Shown one piece after another: positions 1 through 7,452 of a stretch of 45,195 bases of DNA (its first letter is position 1; the number at the start of each line of letters is the position of its first letter). The notes beneath the pieces are model-generated. The model saw only the letters and a program-made list of their open reading frames with translations, was not told the origin of the DNA and did not search any database. Origin of the DNA: a virus; IMG/VR virus record IMGVR_UViG_3300025705_000008, positions 1 to 45,195 of that record. One strand, 5' to 3'. A program made the translations under genes and the position numbers.

Positions 1-1
1 T

Positions 2-349
2 ACAAGAGTTGAAATAGAACCGCACGACACATGGAGTATGGATTGCACACTTGCTATGATTATTCATCCTATGCTTGTACAACTCAAAGCAACGACACAT
101 GGATATCCTAGCACTACTACTGAACAAGAGTGGGACCAAATACTAGATGAAATGATCTGGGCGTTTGAACAAAAGTGCCGAGATAATTGGGAAGATGATT
201 ATCTCGGCGACTATGTAGAAGATCAAAAGAATGGGTCGATGGTTGGTAGTTTTAAATGGATTGACCATGAAGGACTGAAAACACACCAAGAACGAATGTC
301 AAATGGCTTCAGACTATTTGGAAAATATTATGAAAACTTATGGGATTAA
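2..349 (+). CDS. Conserved T4-like phage hypothetical protein (5' partial)
   Basis: The frame is open to the left edge, so the gene probably starts outside the window; the first ATG inside it is at 38. The readable part (about 115 residues) is acidic and Trp-rich, with 'DTWSMDCTLAMIIHPML' near the start and 'WDQILDEMIWAFEQK' in the middle. This pattern is one I recall from a conserved family of unknown function in T4-like marine phages. No catalytic motif is visible. It is followed directly by a short SH3-like gene. The identity as a real conserved gene is fairly sure; the function is unknown. Confidence 0.75.
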   Translation, partial: TRVEIEPHDTWSMDCTLAMIIHPMLVQLKATTHGYPSTTTEQEWDQILDEMIWAFEQKCRDNWEDDYLGDYVEDQKNGSMVGSFKWIDHEGLKTHQERMSNGFRLFGKYYENLWD

Positions 350-353
350 AATT

Positions 354-611
354 ATGGATCAGGAACAAAAAACAAACGTTTTGGAAAACTTAAAGAATGG
401 TGAGGTTACAGTCACTTTTACCAAAGTTAACGGTGATAAACGAGTAATGACTTGTACACTTAATGAAGCAGTACTACCGCCTGCTAAAAAAGATGACCCA
501 CTGACACAAAAGAAAGTACGTGCTATCAATCCAGAAGTATGCAGTGTATGGGATGTAAATGCCAAAGGCTGGAGAGCTTTTCGTTGGGATAATGTAGTAG
601 AGGTAGAATAA
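354..611 (+). CDS. Small SH3-like beta-barrel protein (DUF2693-like)
   Basis: 85 residues from the ATG at 354; an in-frame ATG at 303 lies inside the upstream gene and is less likely. The sequence 'LKNGEVTVTFTKVNGDKRVMTCTL' region followed by a C-terminal 'VWDVNAKGWRAFRWDNV' resembles the short SH3-fold proteins (DUF2693) frequent in T4-like phages. They are often assumed to bind nucleic acid or protein, but no activity is established. The stop codon overlaps the start of the next gene (TAATG), suggesting translational coupling to the phosphomannomutase-like gene. Confidence 0.7.
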   Translation: MDQEQKTNVLENLKNGEVTVTFTKVNGDKRVMTCTLNEAVLPPAKKDDPLTQKKVRAINPEVCSVWDVNAKGWRAFRWDNVVEVE

Positions 612-1360
612 TGCGTACAGCATATCTATTTGATGTAGACGGAACATTAACACCAAGTCGCTGTGGTATGAACGGCGAGTTCCGTATTTGGTTTTGTGAG
701 TTCATGAGCAACAACGATGTGTTCCTGGTTACTGGTAGTGACTATGGAAAGACTGTTGAACAGTTGGGAACTGTTATTACAGAAAATGTAAAACGTGTAT
801 ATGGATGTAGTGGTAATGATGTCTGGCAACACGGACGAAACACATACTCAAGTGAATGGAAATTACCAGACCTAGCAAGAACATTCTTAATCAGTTGTGA
901 ATACGAAAGCCCATTTGAGATACGCACAGGCAATCATATTGAAGAACGTCCTGGTGTAGTAAACTTTAGTGTAGTTGGTCGTAATGCAACCAGAGAAGAA
1001 CGTGCAAAATATGTTGAATATGATCAAGCCACTGGCGAACGCAATAAAATTGTACAAGCATTCAACACAATGTTCCCAGATCTAACAGCAACAGCCGGTG
1101 GAGAAACTGGCTTGGATATCTATCCAAATGGCAAAGATAAAGCACAGATTCTGGACGATTTTTCCGAGTACGATTCAATAGTCTTTTTTGGAGATCGTTG
1201 TGACGAACTAGGAAACGACTACACGCTTTCTCGGGCGATTTCAGCTCTGTCAGAGGGCAAGAACAGCCTAGAGTACGGGCGTGGTAAATTTTATAATGTA
1301 GAAGGTTGGCAAGATACTTGGAAAATACTTCAAAATAATTTACAACCTGTTGAAATCTAA
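611..1360 (+). CDS. Phosphomannomutase-like HAD enzyme (eukaryotic PMM type)
   Basis: 249 residues. The N-terminal 'LFDVDGTLT' motif (Asp8 and Asp10) is the HAD nucleophile and acid/base pair. 'VTGSDYGK', 'EERPGVVNFSVVGRNATREER', 'GGETGLDIYPNGKDK' and 'FFGDRCDELGNDY' follow in the order seen in eukaryotic-type phosphomannomutases (PMM family), which interconvert mannose-6-phosphate and mannose-1-phosphate for GDP-mannose synthesis. Length matches the family (about 245 residues). It starts on the stop codon of the upstream gene. A second sugar-nucleotide-like gene group lies at 43.9-45.0 kb, so the phage may modify a glycan or sugar pool. The fold call is firm; the exact substrate is inferred. 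Confidence 0.85.
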   Translation: MRTAYLFDVDGTLTPSRCGMNGEFRIWFCEFMSNNDVFLVTGSDYGKTVEQLGTVITENVKRVYGCSGNDVWQHGRNTYSSEWKLPDLARTFLISCEYESPFEIRTGNHIEERPGVVNFSVVGRNATREERAKYVEYDQATGERNKIVQAFNTMFPDLTATAGGETGLDIYPNGKDKAQILDDFSEYDSIVFFGDRCDELGNDYTLSRAISALSEGKNSLEYGRGKFYNVEGWQDTWKILQNNLQPVEI

Positions 1361-1383
1361 AGAAACTTTTTTACACTTTTTTG

Positions 1384-1412
1384 TTGACAAGTAAGACGTC
1401 TTACTGTATATT
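1384..1412 (+). promoter_or_regulatory. Sigma70 promoter with perfect 14-bp palindromic operator-like site
   Basis: TTGACA (1384-1389), 17-nt spacer, TATATT (1407-1412). The spacer contains the perfect palindrome GTAAGACGTCTTAC at 1391-1404, seven nucleotides from the start of the -35 box. It drives the 147-residue gene at 1445. The same site, imperfect, is at the same offset in four other promoters of the window. Confidence 0.85.
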
Positions 1413-1444
1413 GTATTAGTAAGTTAAAAACACTAGGAGTTAAT

Positions 1445-1888
1445 ATGTTAGATCAAACAGTAACATTTGAAGATGTAAGCGCAGAAACAATTGCAATGGA
1501 ATTTGTTCAATTTGAAGATGTAGATGCTGACACACTTGCTATGGAACACTTTGACGATATGAAAACTGAACTATGTATGGATTCAGTTTGGAGCATTTGG
1601 GAAGCTGCGGCACTAAGTGCTGATGACTTATTATTTCAAGATCGTCAGTATTTGGTACGTTACCAATTTGTACGCTCTGATTCAACATGTGAAGAAATTT
1701 ACGATGATTTGCAGAATGGTACAAAAAGCTCAATGGCTGAAGTAACAATGTTTGCCGTAAGTGGCAGTATTAAACATCTTTGGTTTGCCGCTGATAGTTG
1801 TATTAAACAAAGTGGTACACATCATTCTTACATTGAAGATTTTCAAATGCAAGAAGATGGTTCACTATTATTAATTACTGGATCTTAA
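1445..1888 (+). CDS. Acidic hypothetical protein with N-terminal tandem repeat
   Basis: 147 residues, unrecognised. The N-terminus holds two consecutive copies of a 14-residue unit ('TFEDVSAETIAMEF' then 'QFEDVDADTLAMEH'), which points to an internal duplication. The rest is acidic with several aromatic residues and no membrane segment. It sits just downstream of the promoter with the perfect palindrome, with an 'aggag' Shine-Dalgarno, so it is probably expressed early and may heads a short operon with the next two small genes. Confidence 0.7.
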   Translation: MLDQTVTFEDVSAETIAMEFVQFEDVDADTLAMEHFDDMKTELCMDSVWSIWEAAALSADDLLFQDRQYLVRYQFVRSDSTCEEIYDDLQNGTKSSMAEVTMFAVSGSIKHLWFAADSCIKQSGTHHSYIEDFQMQEDGSLLLITGS

Positions 1889-1899
1889 GGAGACATTTA

Positions 1900-2070
1900 A
1901 TGATTAGATTTTTTATCGGACTTGTAATAATTTTAGGTGCTGTTGGTGCAGATGATTTTGCACATGAAGCAGGACTATTACCTCCTTCCCTTTGGGAAAC
2001 AGCAGGGTGGTGCGCCCTTGGACTAGCCTTCATGTTGTGGGCTCTTCCTAAACTCGCCAATCAACAATAA
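1900..2070 (+). CDS. Small two-helix membrane protein
   Basis: 56 residues: an N-terminal hydrophobic stretch (about residues 2-18, 'IRFFIGLVIILGAVGAD'), a short polar loop with 'DDFAHEAGLLPPS', then a second hydrophobic helix (about 35-50). It has an 'aaggag' ribosome site spaced 6 nt before the ATG. Proteins of this size and layout are common in T4-like marine phages; function unknown. Confidence 0.7.
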   Translation: MIRFFIGLVIILGAVGADDFAHEAGLLPPSLWETAGWCALGLAFMLWALPKLANQQ

Positions 2071-2096
2071 CTCACTCTACCATACAGGAGCCATAT

Positions 2097-2285
2097 ATGA
2101 GCAATTCTTCCACAAAATATCAGTATAATAGTCTTTTGGATATCGACGAGGAAACTCTCGATTATCTTAGTTTTGTAATTCCAGGTGGGGATGTATACAA
2201 AACGCCAATTGATGATGTTAATACATTTCTCAATGAGCTAGATACATTATATGAGGAATTGGAAAGAGAAAAACAAATTGCATAA
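2097..2285 (+). CDS. Small acidic hypothetical protein
   Basis: 62 residues, strongly acidic, with a predicted helical C-terminus ('TFLNELDTLYEELEREK'). 'caggag' precedes the ATG. No recognised domain. It is the last gene before a new promoter at 2302, so it likely ends the transcript begun at about 1420. Confidence 0.6.
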   Translation: MSNSSTKYQYNSLLDIDEETLDYLSFVIPGGDVYKTPIDDVNTFLNELDTLYEELEREKQIA

Positions 2286-2301
2286 AAGTAAAAGTTTTTG
2301 C

Positions 2302-2330
2302 TTGACATGTAATACTTCTTACTATATATT
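2302..2330 (+). promoter_or_regulatory. Sigma70 promoter with operator-like site
   Basis: TTGACA (2302-2307), 17-nt spacer, TATATT (2325-2330). The spacer carries GTAATACTTCTTAC (2309-2322), an imperfect copy of the 14-bp palindrome seen at 1391, at the identical offset from the -35 box. It drives the ParB-like/HNH gene pair. Confidence 0.85.
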
Positions 2331-2363
2331 GTAGTTGAAGCAACAACAAGAAAGTATTCAAAT

Positions 2364-3545
2364 ATGATGATGCTATTACAAAATACTAATAATACAAACA
2401 ACTATGCCTCTCAAATTAATTCAACTTATCATACAGATGAAGATCTGTTTGTCACAGTTGATCAGCGTCTACAAGAATTGTATGCCAAAGATAGTGATTT
2501 GGAAATGCTATTCCGTAGTTTAGCTGAAGGCATGGTTGCCGCAATGGGGTATGAAACATACAATGATATGGTTAAAGATATTGTTGGCATGGGAGAAATC
2601 CAATATGTACCAGTAACAAGTATCGATATTAACGATACAATGCAACGTTGGCCTGATCGTGAGAACTTGATTGATATCATTTCAGAATTTAATCCAGACT
2701 TTGTTAATCGTATCCGCACTTATTTAGATACAAAACGTAAAGATGGTAATGTATCACGTCATGTTGCTTGGGATGGACAACACACTGGACTAGCACTATA
2801 CATTATTGGTGTATATGGTTTTGGTATGATGCCTGAACTGGTAACAGTACCAGTTGATCAATATCCAGGAGATGATCGTGCTGCAATCCGCCGCCGCTTT
2901 GTTGAGTTTAACAGTGGCCGTACCAGCAAGAAATTAGAAAACATTGACTTGTACAAACAGTATGTAGCAGGGTTCCGCCATGATGGACTTACTGATTTCT
3001 GGAACAACCGTTGCGTTAAGTTGCAAGAGTATTTTGAGAACTACAGTTACTATGCTACTAGCGAAAAGTTTGGTGATGAGAAACGTAGTGGTGCTTGGTC
3101 ACGTATGACAGAAGTATTTAATCGTAACTTTCCAGTAGAAGTATTTGAGCGTGTGATGTATTATCATTCAGTTAGCAATGCTGACAAGCCGTTTATTGCA
3201 ATGGAGATTGATAACCTCAGTGTATTCTTCCGTCAATGTATGGACGATGGAATTGTTATTACAGATGAATACATAGATGAAATGTCATCTGTACTGTCAA
3301 AGATTACACAAAACACATGGGCTCCTAGTGGCACTGTTAAAGGACGCAAAGTACAAGCAGCATACCAAAATCACTGTGATATCGAAAAGAAAGCAGGGCG
3401 TATGATTGAGGGCAAGACTTACCGTTGTAACCAAACGATTGTTGGGCCAAGCTGGATTGCAGGTGCTCTTAAAACAGCAGGATTTAAACACAAGTTACCA
3501 ACTTTTGAAGTAGCATTTAACTTTACTGCGGAGGACTTAGTATAA
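2364..3545 (+). CDS. ParB/DGQHR-like phage protein
   Basis: 393 residues. The region around residues 75-150 reads like a ParB/sulfiredoxin-fold domain: 'VTSIDINDTMQRWPDRENL' followed by 'VAWDGQHTGLALYIIGVYG', the DGQH signature being typical of ParB-like and DGQHR proteins. A downstream 'RRRFVEFNSGRTSKKLENIDLYK' also fits DGQHR-type proteins. The C-terminal half is not recognised. Three ATGs in a row mark the start. Its stop overlaps the start of an HNH nuclease (TAATG), implying the two work together, possibly on host DNA. Fold call moderate, role unknown. Confidence 0.6.
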   Translation: MMMLLQNTNNTNNYASQINSTYHTDEDLFVTVDQRLQELYAKDSDLEMLFRSLAEGMVAAMGYETYNDMVKDIVGMGEIQYVPVTSIDINDTMQRWPDRENLIDIISEFNPDFVNRIRTYLDTKRKDGNVSRHVAWDGQHTGLALYIIGVYGFGMMPELVTVPVDQYPGDDRAAIRRRFVEFNSGRTSKKLENIDLYKQYVAGFRHDGLTDFWNNRCVKLQEYFENYSYYATSEKFGDEKRSGAWSRMTEVFNRNFPVEVFERVMYYHSVSNADKPFIAMEIDNLSVFFRQCMDDGIVITDEYIDEMSSVLSKITQNTWAPSGTVKGRKVQAAYQNHCDIEKKAGRMIEGKTYRCNQTIVGPSWIAGALKTAGFKHKLPTFEVAFNFTAEDLV

Positions 3546-3997
3546 TGGGCATTCGTGAAGCAACAGATCGGGTACGTAAATCAACAACCGAAATGAAAGC
3601 CGCAATGCGAGGCAAATGTAAAACACCAGGCTGTAACAGTCACTTAACACTGTGGAAAGGTCCAGGTGAGAAAGAGTACTGTGATCCATGTCAGCGTAAT
3701 TTTGCTGCATTTGGCGGTATGGCCACACCATCCAAAGCATACAGTCAGTTGCGTCAGACATCATGCAGTGATTGTGGATTTGATCCTGCTAAATTGCCAC
3801 GTGTTAAAAAATACAAGGAAAGTGACCCCAAAAAATACAACAGCCTATTACGTGCCGCACTAACAGTAGATCATATTGATGGTAACCATCAAAACAATGA
3901 TCCAGAAAATTTAGTAACACTGTGTAGTAATTGTCATAATATCAAAACAATTGAATACGGCGACAATCTTACTCCAAGTAATCAAAATATTTTATAA
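3545..3997 (+). CDS. HNH endonuclease with zinc ribbons
   Basis: 150 residues. The C-terminal half has a clear HNH core: 'VDHIDGNHQNND' then 'NLVTLCSNCH'. The N-terminal half has Cys pairs ('CKTPGC', 'CDPCQ', 'CSDCGFDPAKLP') consistent with zinc-binding ribbons. HNH proteins cut DNA; as a free-standing gene in a phage this could be a homing nuclease or a host-DNA-degrading or packaging-related nuclease. It is translationally coupled to the ParB-like gene upstream, which is unusual for a mobile homing gene and argues for a joint function. Confidence 0.85.
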   Translation: MGIREATDRVRKSTTEMKAAMRGKCKTPGCNSHLTLWKGPGEKEYCDPCQRNFAAFGGMATPSKAYSQLRQTSCSDCGFDPAKLPRVKKYKESDPKKYNSLLRAALTVDHIDGNHQNNDPENLVTLCSNCHNIKTIEYGDNLTPSNQNIL

Positions 3998-4014
3998 TTT
4001 ATTGCCTTTTACTG

Positions 4015-4043
4015 TTGACAACCAAGACGTTTTACCTTATAAT
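4015..4043 (+). promoter_or_regulatory. Sigma70 promoter with operator-like site
   Basis: Consensus-quality TTGACA (4015-4020), 17-nt spacer, TATAAT (4038-4043). The spacer contains CCAAGACGTTTTAC at 4022-4035, same offset as in the other members of this promoter family. Confidence 0.87.
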
Positions 4044-4073
4044 GATGGTATAAGTTAACAAAAAGGAAACAAT

Positions 4074-4346
4074 ATGTTTGAAGTAATGTCAAAAGAAGAT
4101 AAACAGACGTTGTTTGAATCAGCAGTAATTGATATCACAGCAGGTTGTATAGTTGATATTGATGATGCAAGTGGTTCATCCAACAGTGTTTGTATTGGTG
4201 ACTTTCGTGACATTGGTTGGAGTACACGTGTAGCAACACGTGATAGTCTTTACTATGCTTGGAACGGTCCTAACCCTATCAAAGTTAATGGACAGATTGT
4301 TAACCCTGGTGAAACAACAGAAGAAGTTGAAATGGATTGGTCATAA
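4074..4346 (+). CDS. Acidic hypothetical protein
   Basis: 90 residues, acidic, no membrane segment, not recognised. It contains 'CIGDFRDIGWSTRVATRDSLYYAWNGPNPIKVNGQ', which looks beta-rich. It is a single-gene unit with its own promoter upstream (4015) and another directly downstream (4362), so it is probably an early gene with individual control. Confidence 0.65.
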   Translation: MFEVMSKEDKQTLFESAVIDITAGCIVDIDDASGSSNSVCIGDFRDIGWSTRVATRDSLYYAWNGPNPIKVNGQIVNPGETTEEVEMDWS

Positions 4347-4361
4347 AAGTTAAAAAAAGGC

Positions 4362-4390
4362 TTGACAACCAAGACGTTTTACTATATACT
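4362..4390 (+). promoter_or_regulatory. Sigma70 promoter with operator-like site
   Basis: TTGACA (4362-4367), 17-nt spacer, TATACT (4385-4390), with CCAAGACGTTTTAC at 4369-4382, identical to the element at 4022. Confidence 0.86.
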
Positions 4391-4421
4391 GTAAGTATAG
4401 TTAATAAAGAAGGAATACACA

Positions 4422-4661
4422 ATGTTTAGAATCCCTAGCTTTTACCAAGAAACAGTAGATTTTACTAGTGCTTGGAATACAATTAAAAACTTTGGCCGTG
4501 GCGATGCTCTTGAAGGTATGAACGCTATGAACCGTGTTTGGGAAGAGCATGCCAGTGGTAGTGACCGCTTTGAAGAAGATGATGACTTTTATGAGTGGTA
4601 TGAAGCTGAAGTGAATGCTTACAATGTGGTGTTTAAAAATATGGGCAAATTGTTTGCCTAA
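4422..4661 (+). CDS. Small acidic conserved phage protein
   Basis: 79 residues, with 'NFGRGDALEGMNAMNRVWEEH' and 'DDDFYEWYEAEVNAYNVVFKNMGKLF', a pattern I recall from short conserved T4-like phage proteins of unknown role. Probably an early all-alpha protein. 'aaggaa' ribosome site precedes the ATG. Co-transcribed with the HAD phosphatase that follows. Confidence 0.65.
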   Translation: MFRIPSFYQETVDFTSAWNTIKNFGRGDALEGMNAMNRVWEEHASGSDRFEEDDDFYEWYEAEVNAYNVVFKNMGKLFA

Positions 4662-4723
4662 GGTATGTTATAATGTATGAAGGATATTACGCATATATGT
4701 TAAGAAGGACTAAAGAGGAAAAT

Positions 4724-5314
4724 ATGAAAGAAAAGATGAAAAAGATGAAAAATATAATTTTAACAGATTGCGATGGTGTTCTGCTCGATTGGGAAAATAG
4801 TTTCCATGATTGGATGTATGACAATGGATATAAAAAAGTTGTTGAAGGTGTTTATGAAATGGAAGTTGCTTATGACATTTCCAAAGCAGAATGCAAAAAA
4901 TTAGTTAAAGAATTTAACCAGAGTGCTTGGATGTGCTGTTTGCCTGCTTTACGAGATGCACGAAGCGGTGTTGCCAAGCTAGTTGAAGCTGGATACACAT
5001 TTACTTGTATTACTAGTTTAAGTTTAGATCCGTATGCAAAGAAGCTACGGGAGGAGAACTTGGCTAAGATATTTGGCCAAGATGTGTTTAATGATGTTGT
5101 GTGTTTGGATACTGGTGCAGACAAAGATGAAGCACTTGCACCCTACAAAGATACAGGACTTTATTGGCTTGAAGACAAGCCAGAAAATGCACAGTTGGGT
5201 GCAGACCTTGGTTTGAACACGATCCTTATAAATCATGAACATAATGTTGGGTTTATGGATAAACGAATTACTAACGTCGACAATTGGGCTCAAGTCTGTG
5301 ATATTATTTTGTAA
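4724..5314 (+). CDS. HAD-family phosphatase, nucleotidase-like
   Basis: 196 residues from the ATG at 4724, which has 'agagga' at a good distance; an ATG at 4673 would add 17 residues and cannot be excluded. 'ILTDCDGVLLDWE' is HAD motif I, 'CITSLS' looks like motif II, and 'LYWLEDKPENAQLG' motif IV with acidic residues. The layout resembles phage HAD proteins related to 5'(3')-deoxyribonucleotidases that dephosphorylate nucleotides. It ends 5 bp from the convergent phoH stop codon, with no room for a separate terminator. Confidence 0.75.
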   Translation: MKEKMKKMKNIILTDCDGVLLDWENSFHDWMYDNGYKKVVEGVYEMEVAYDISKAECKKLVKEFNQSAWMCCLPALRDARSGVAKLVEAGYTFTCITSLSLDPYAKKLREENLAKIFGQDVFNDVVCLDTGADKDEALAPYKDTGLYWLEDKPENAQLGADLGLNTILINHEHNVGFMDKRITNVDNWAQVCDIIL

Positions 5315-5319
5315 TACGT

Positions 5320-6051
5320 TTAGTTAATACTTTCGTCTCCATAAATTGATAATACTTCAGACACGGCAGGATGTCTTTCCACATCACACCGGTTAAATTC
5401 AGTAAAGCCGATACGTTGTGTGTCGGTTTTTTTCAGTAAGAACATAAAGTCTTTTAACCCATTGTTGTCGAACCCCCTATCATGCTGAGCTAAGTCTCCT
5501 GTCACAACAATACGACTACCAACACCTATACGTGTTAGCAACATTTTCATTTGACTTGGTGTGGCGTTTTGCATTTCATCTGCGATAATGAATGCTTCTT
5601 TGAAAGTCCGCCCACGCATATATGCTAATGGGGCAACTTCAATTATGCCTTCTTCAATCATTGTTGTGATTTCTTTTGGAGTGTAATAATCTTCAAGTAC
5701 ATCGAAGATTGGTCTAGTCCATGGTGCCATTTTCTCTAGTAGAGTACCGGGCAAAAAGCCATGTTGTTCATCCACACTTACTGCTGGACGAGTTACAACA
5801 ATTTTCTCACAGTCGCCTTCCTTGAGCGCACGAACCGCCGCTAGCACTGCTAGCATGGTTTTGCCAGTACCCGCTGGGCCTGTTGCAAACACGATGTTTT
5901 TATTTGCATCGTCAAGTAACGTCAAGTAATCCTCCTGTGCAAGATTTTTAGGTAAAATAGTTACCCTTGAATTACGCTTTTTATATTTCCCGAAGTCAAC
6001 AATTGGCTCCGAACTGTTGAACGATTTGGTTTTTCTAGCTCTTTTAGTCAC
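5320..6051 (-). CDS. phoH: PhoH-like P-loop ATPase
   Basis: The only minus-strand gene. 243 residues if started at the GTG whose coding complement is at 6049-6051; AAGGAG lies 9 nt before it, and no in-frame ATG is nearby with a better site. Walker A 'GPAGTGKT' (residues 58-65) and Walker B-like 'AFIIADEMQN' identify the PhoH ATPase domain. The phage copy keeps this domain alone with a short basic N-terminus. PhoH is a very common marine-phage auxiliary gene, expressed in phosphate stress in bacteria, with proposed roles in RNA handling. It faces away from the chaperone operon. Confidence 0.93.
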   Translation of the reverse strand: MTKRARKTKSFNSSEPIVDFGKYKKRNSRVTILPKNLAQEDYLTLLDDANKNIVFATGPAGTGKTMLAVLAAVRALKEGDCEKIVVTRPAVSVDEQHGFLPGTLLEKMAPWTRPIFDVLEDYYTPKEITTMIEEGIIEVAPLAYMRGRTFKEAFIIADEMQNATPSQMKMLLTRIGVGSRIVVTGDLAQHDRGFDNNGLKDFMFLLKKTDTQRIGFTEFNRCDVERHPAVSEVLSIYGDESIN

Positions 6052-6121
6052 TACGTCATTCTCCTTTTGTAGTTTATATTTGCTAGACTTGAGCCCAAGT
6101 TGTTCATTGGTATTTAACAGA

Positions 6122-6150
6122 TTGACGTCAAACACCTTTGATAGTATAAT
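6122..6150 (+). promoter_or_regulatory. Sigma70 promoter upstream of chaperone operon
   Basis: TTGACG (6122-6127), 17-nt spacer, perfect TATAAT (6145-6150). The -35 region lies in the palindrome TTGACGTCAA (6122-6131), so the same hexamer is also present on the minus strand facing phoH, although I see no good -10 box there. A late promoter follows at 6177, so the operon may be read both early and late. Confidence 0.75.
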
Positions 6151-6176
6151 GAAATAACAAAATAGTTTCTTGTTTG

Positions 6177-6184
6177 TATAAATA
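6177..6184 (+). promoter_or_regulatory. T4-type late promoter (TATAAATA)
   Basis: Perfect TATAAATA, predicted transcript start about 6190, 23 nt before the ATG at 6213. TTAC (6186-6189) and GTAA close to the ribosome site can pair weakly. Confidence 0.75.
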
Positions 6185-6212
6185 GTTACAACAGCAATTA
6201 GGTAAATGAATA

Positions 6213-6746
6213 ATGATTGAACCACAAGACATAACAGACACAATTAGTAGTATCTATGACGGTAATAGTAAGCTAGATATGCTACTCGAATTTGAGGGCG
6301 TATTAGACAAGTTACACTTGTATGCTTATAAAAACTGGATCAAAGGTGAAATTGTAGCAGGACCAGAAATTAGTCGCTATTGGATTGAAGCCACAGTGAT
6401 GTATCCTAGAGATTTCATGCCAGATCCAGAAGGTTCGTTACGACTTACCAAACATGGTTGCTATGTGTATTTTCAGAAAGAAACATACATTGTAAGTAAA
6501 GAAATTAAAACACCAGATGATCTTGAAACAACTGACCGAGGCGAACGTAAGCCTAAGAAAATTGAAAAAGATGTTTGGCTAGTGCGTATCGTGATGCCAC
6601 GCCACTTTGTGGACGAATTCAAAAGTCAGCAAATTGAAGTTAACGGCGTTGAAATTGACATGAGTGATGTTAGTGATGCTTACGAACAAGGACTAGATAA
6701 CGAAGAGGCTTTAAAAAATGACAATGACCCAGACCAAGATATTTGA
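6213..6746 (+). CDS. Conserved phage hypothetical protein
   Basis: 177 residues, soluble, with an acidic tail. Contains 'YWIEATVMYPRDFMPDPEG' and 'KDVWLVRIVMPRHFVDEF'. I recall similar proteins from T4-like marine phages but no assigned function. It is the first gene of the operon carrying IF-1, spanins, DnaJ and Clp, and overlaps the next gene by 29 nt. Confidence 0.7.
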   Translation: MIEPQDITDTISSIYDGNSKLDMLLEFEGVLDKLHLYAYKNWIKGEIVAGPEISRYWIEATVMYPRDFMPDPEGSLRLTKHGCYVYFQKETYIVSKEIKTPDDLETTDRGERKPKKIEKDVWLVRIVMPRHFVDEFKSQQIEVNGVEIDMSDVSDAYEQGLDNEEALKNDNDPDQDI

Positions 6747-7218
6747 GGGATTAACCCACGAAGAAATGCAAGGACTAGTCAATAGTGTAGTTAGTATTGA
6801 CCAGTATAAACCTAAAATTGGCGAAAACGCAGACACTGTTGTGGTAGCATTTACTGTACAATATGAGAAGCCAGCCAAAGATTTAAGTAACTTTATTGAA
6901 ACAGGTGTAAATGAGCATTTGGATGTTGAAGCTAGCCCTGCACCCAATCAGGACGGCGAGTACAAAGTGTTTGTTGAATTCCAACGTAATAAAGATTTAT
7001 ATGAAAAAATATCTGGTATGTTGTCACACATTAATAAAATTACCAGTGATGCTGGTGAATGGCAATACACTGGATATAAACTTGATGACCCACGTACACT
7101 TGATGAGGAACGTTTTACTAGAGATATTATTACTGATCCAGAACTGTATCGTCAGAAGTTTGAAAAGACAGCCGGTCAGGAGATCGCAGAACGCATGGAC
7201 TTTTTAGTTAAATATTAA
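6718..7218 (+). CDS. Conserved phage hypothetical protein
   Basis: 166 residues. Regions 'DTVVVAFTVQYEKPAKDLSNFIE' and 'GEYKVFVEFQRN' look like an alpha/beta domain; 'DPELYRQKFEKTAG' near the end is also conserved-looking. Starts inside the preceding gene with an 'agagg' site. No function can be assigned. Confidence 0.68.
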   Translation: MTMTQTKIFEGLTHEEMQGLVNSVVSIDQYKPKIGENADTVVVAFTVQYEKPAKDLSNFIETGVNEHLDVEASPAPNQDGEYKVFVEFQRNKDLYEKISGMLSHINKITSDAGEWQYTGYKLDDPRTLDEERFTRDIITDPELYRQKFEKTAGQEIAERMDFLVKY

Positions 7219-7219
7219 A

Positions 7220-7441
7220 ATGGCCAAAGAAGAAATCTTTACGGTTACTGGTAAAATTATCGATTGCATGCCCAATGCAACATTCAAGGTAAAGATTGAA
7301 GATACCGATAATATTATTATTGGACTTATCAGTGGAAAAATTCGTAAATTTAACATAAACATATTGTTGGGCGACCGTGTAGACTTAGAGCTATCACCCT
7401 ATGATCTATCCAAAGGCCGTATCGTTTATAGACACAAATAA
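7220..7441 (+). CDS. infA: Translation initiation factor IF-1
   Basis: 73 residues, the exact size of bacterial IF-1 (about 72). It follows the family end to end: 'MAKEE' start, 'GKIIDCMPNATFKVKIED' (bacterial form: E-LPNA-FRV), 'ISGKIRKFNINILLGDRVDLELSPYDLSKGRIVYRHK', including the hallmark 'LSPYDLSKGRI'. IF-1 is an OB-fold protein that binds the ribosomal A site and cooperates with IF-2 and IF-3. The ATG lies 2 nt after the upstream stop with no obvious Shine-Dalgarno, so translation is probably coupled. A phage copy may alter initiation in favour of viral messages or replace a degraded host factor; that role is inference. Confidence 0.92.
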   Translation: MAKEEIFTVTGKIIDCMPNATFKVKIEDTDNIIIGLISGKIRKFNINILLGDRVDLELSPYDLSKGRIVYRHK

Positions 7442-7452
7442 GGTAGACCATT

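Noticed and set aside
6052-6212. A minus-strand promoter for phoH in the palindromic -35 region
   Set aside because: TTGACG exists on the minus strand too, but no acceptable -10 box is found at 16-18 nt, and no late element is present on that strand.
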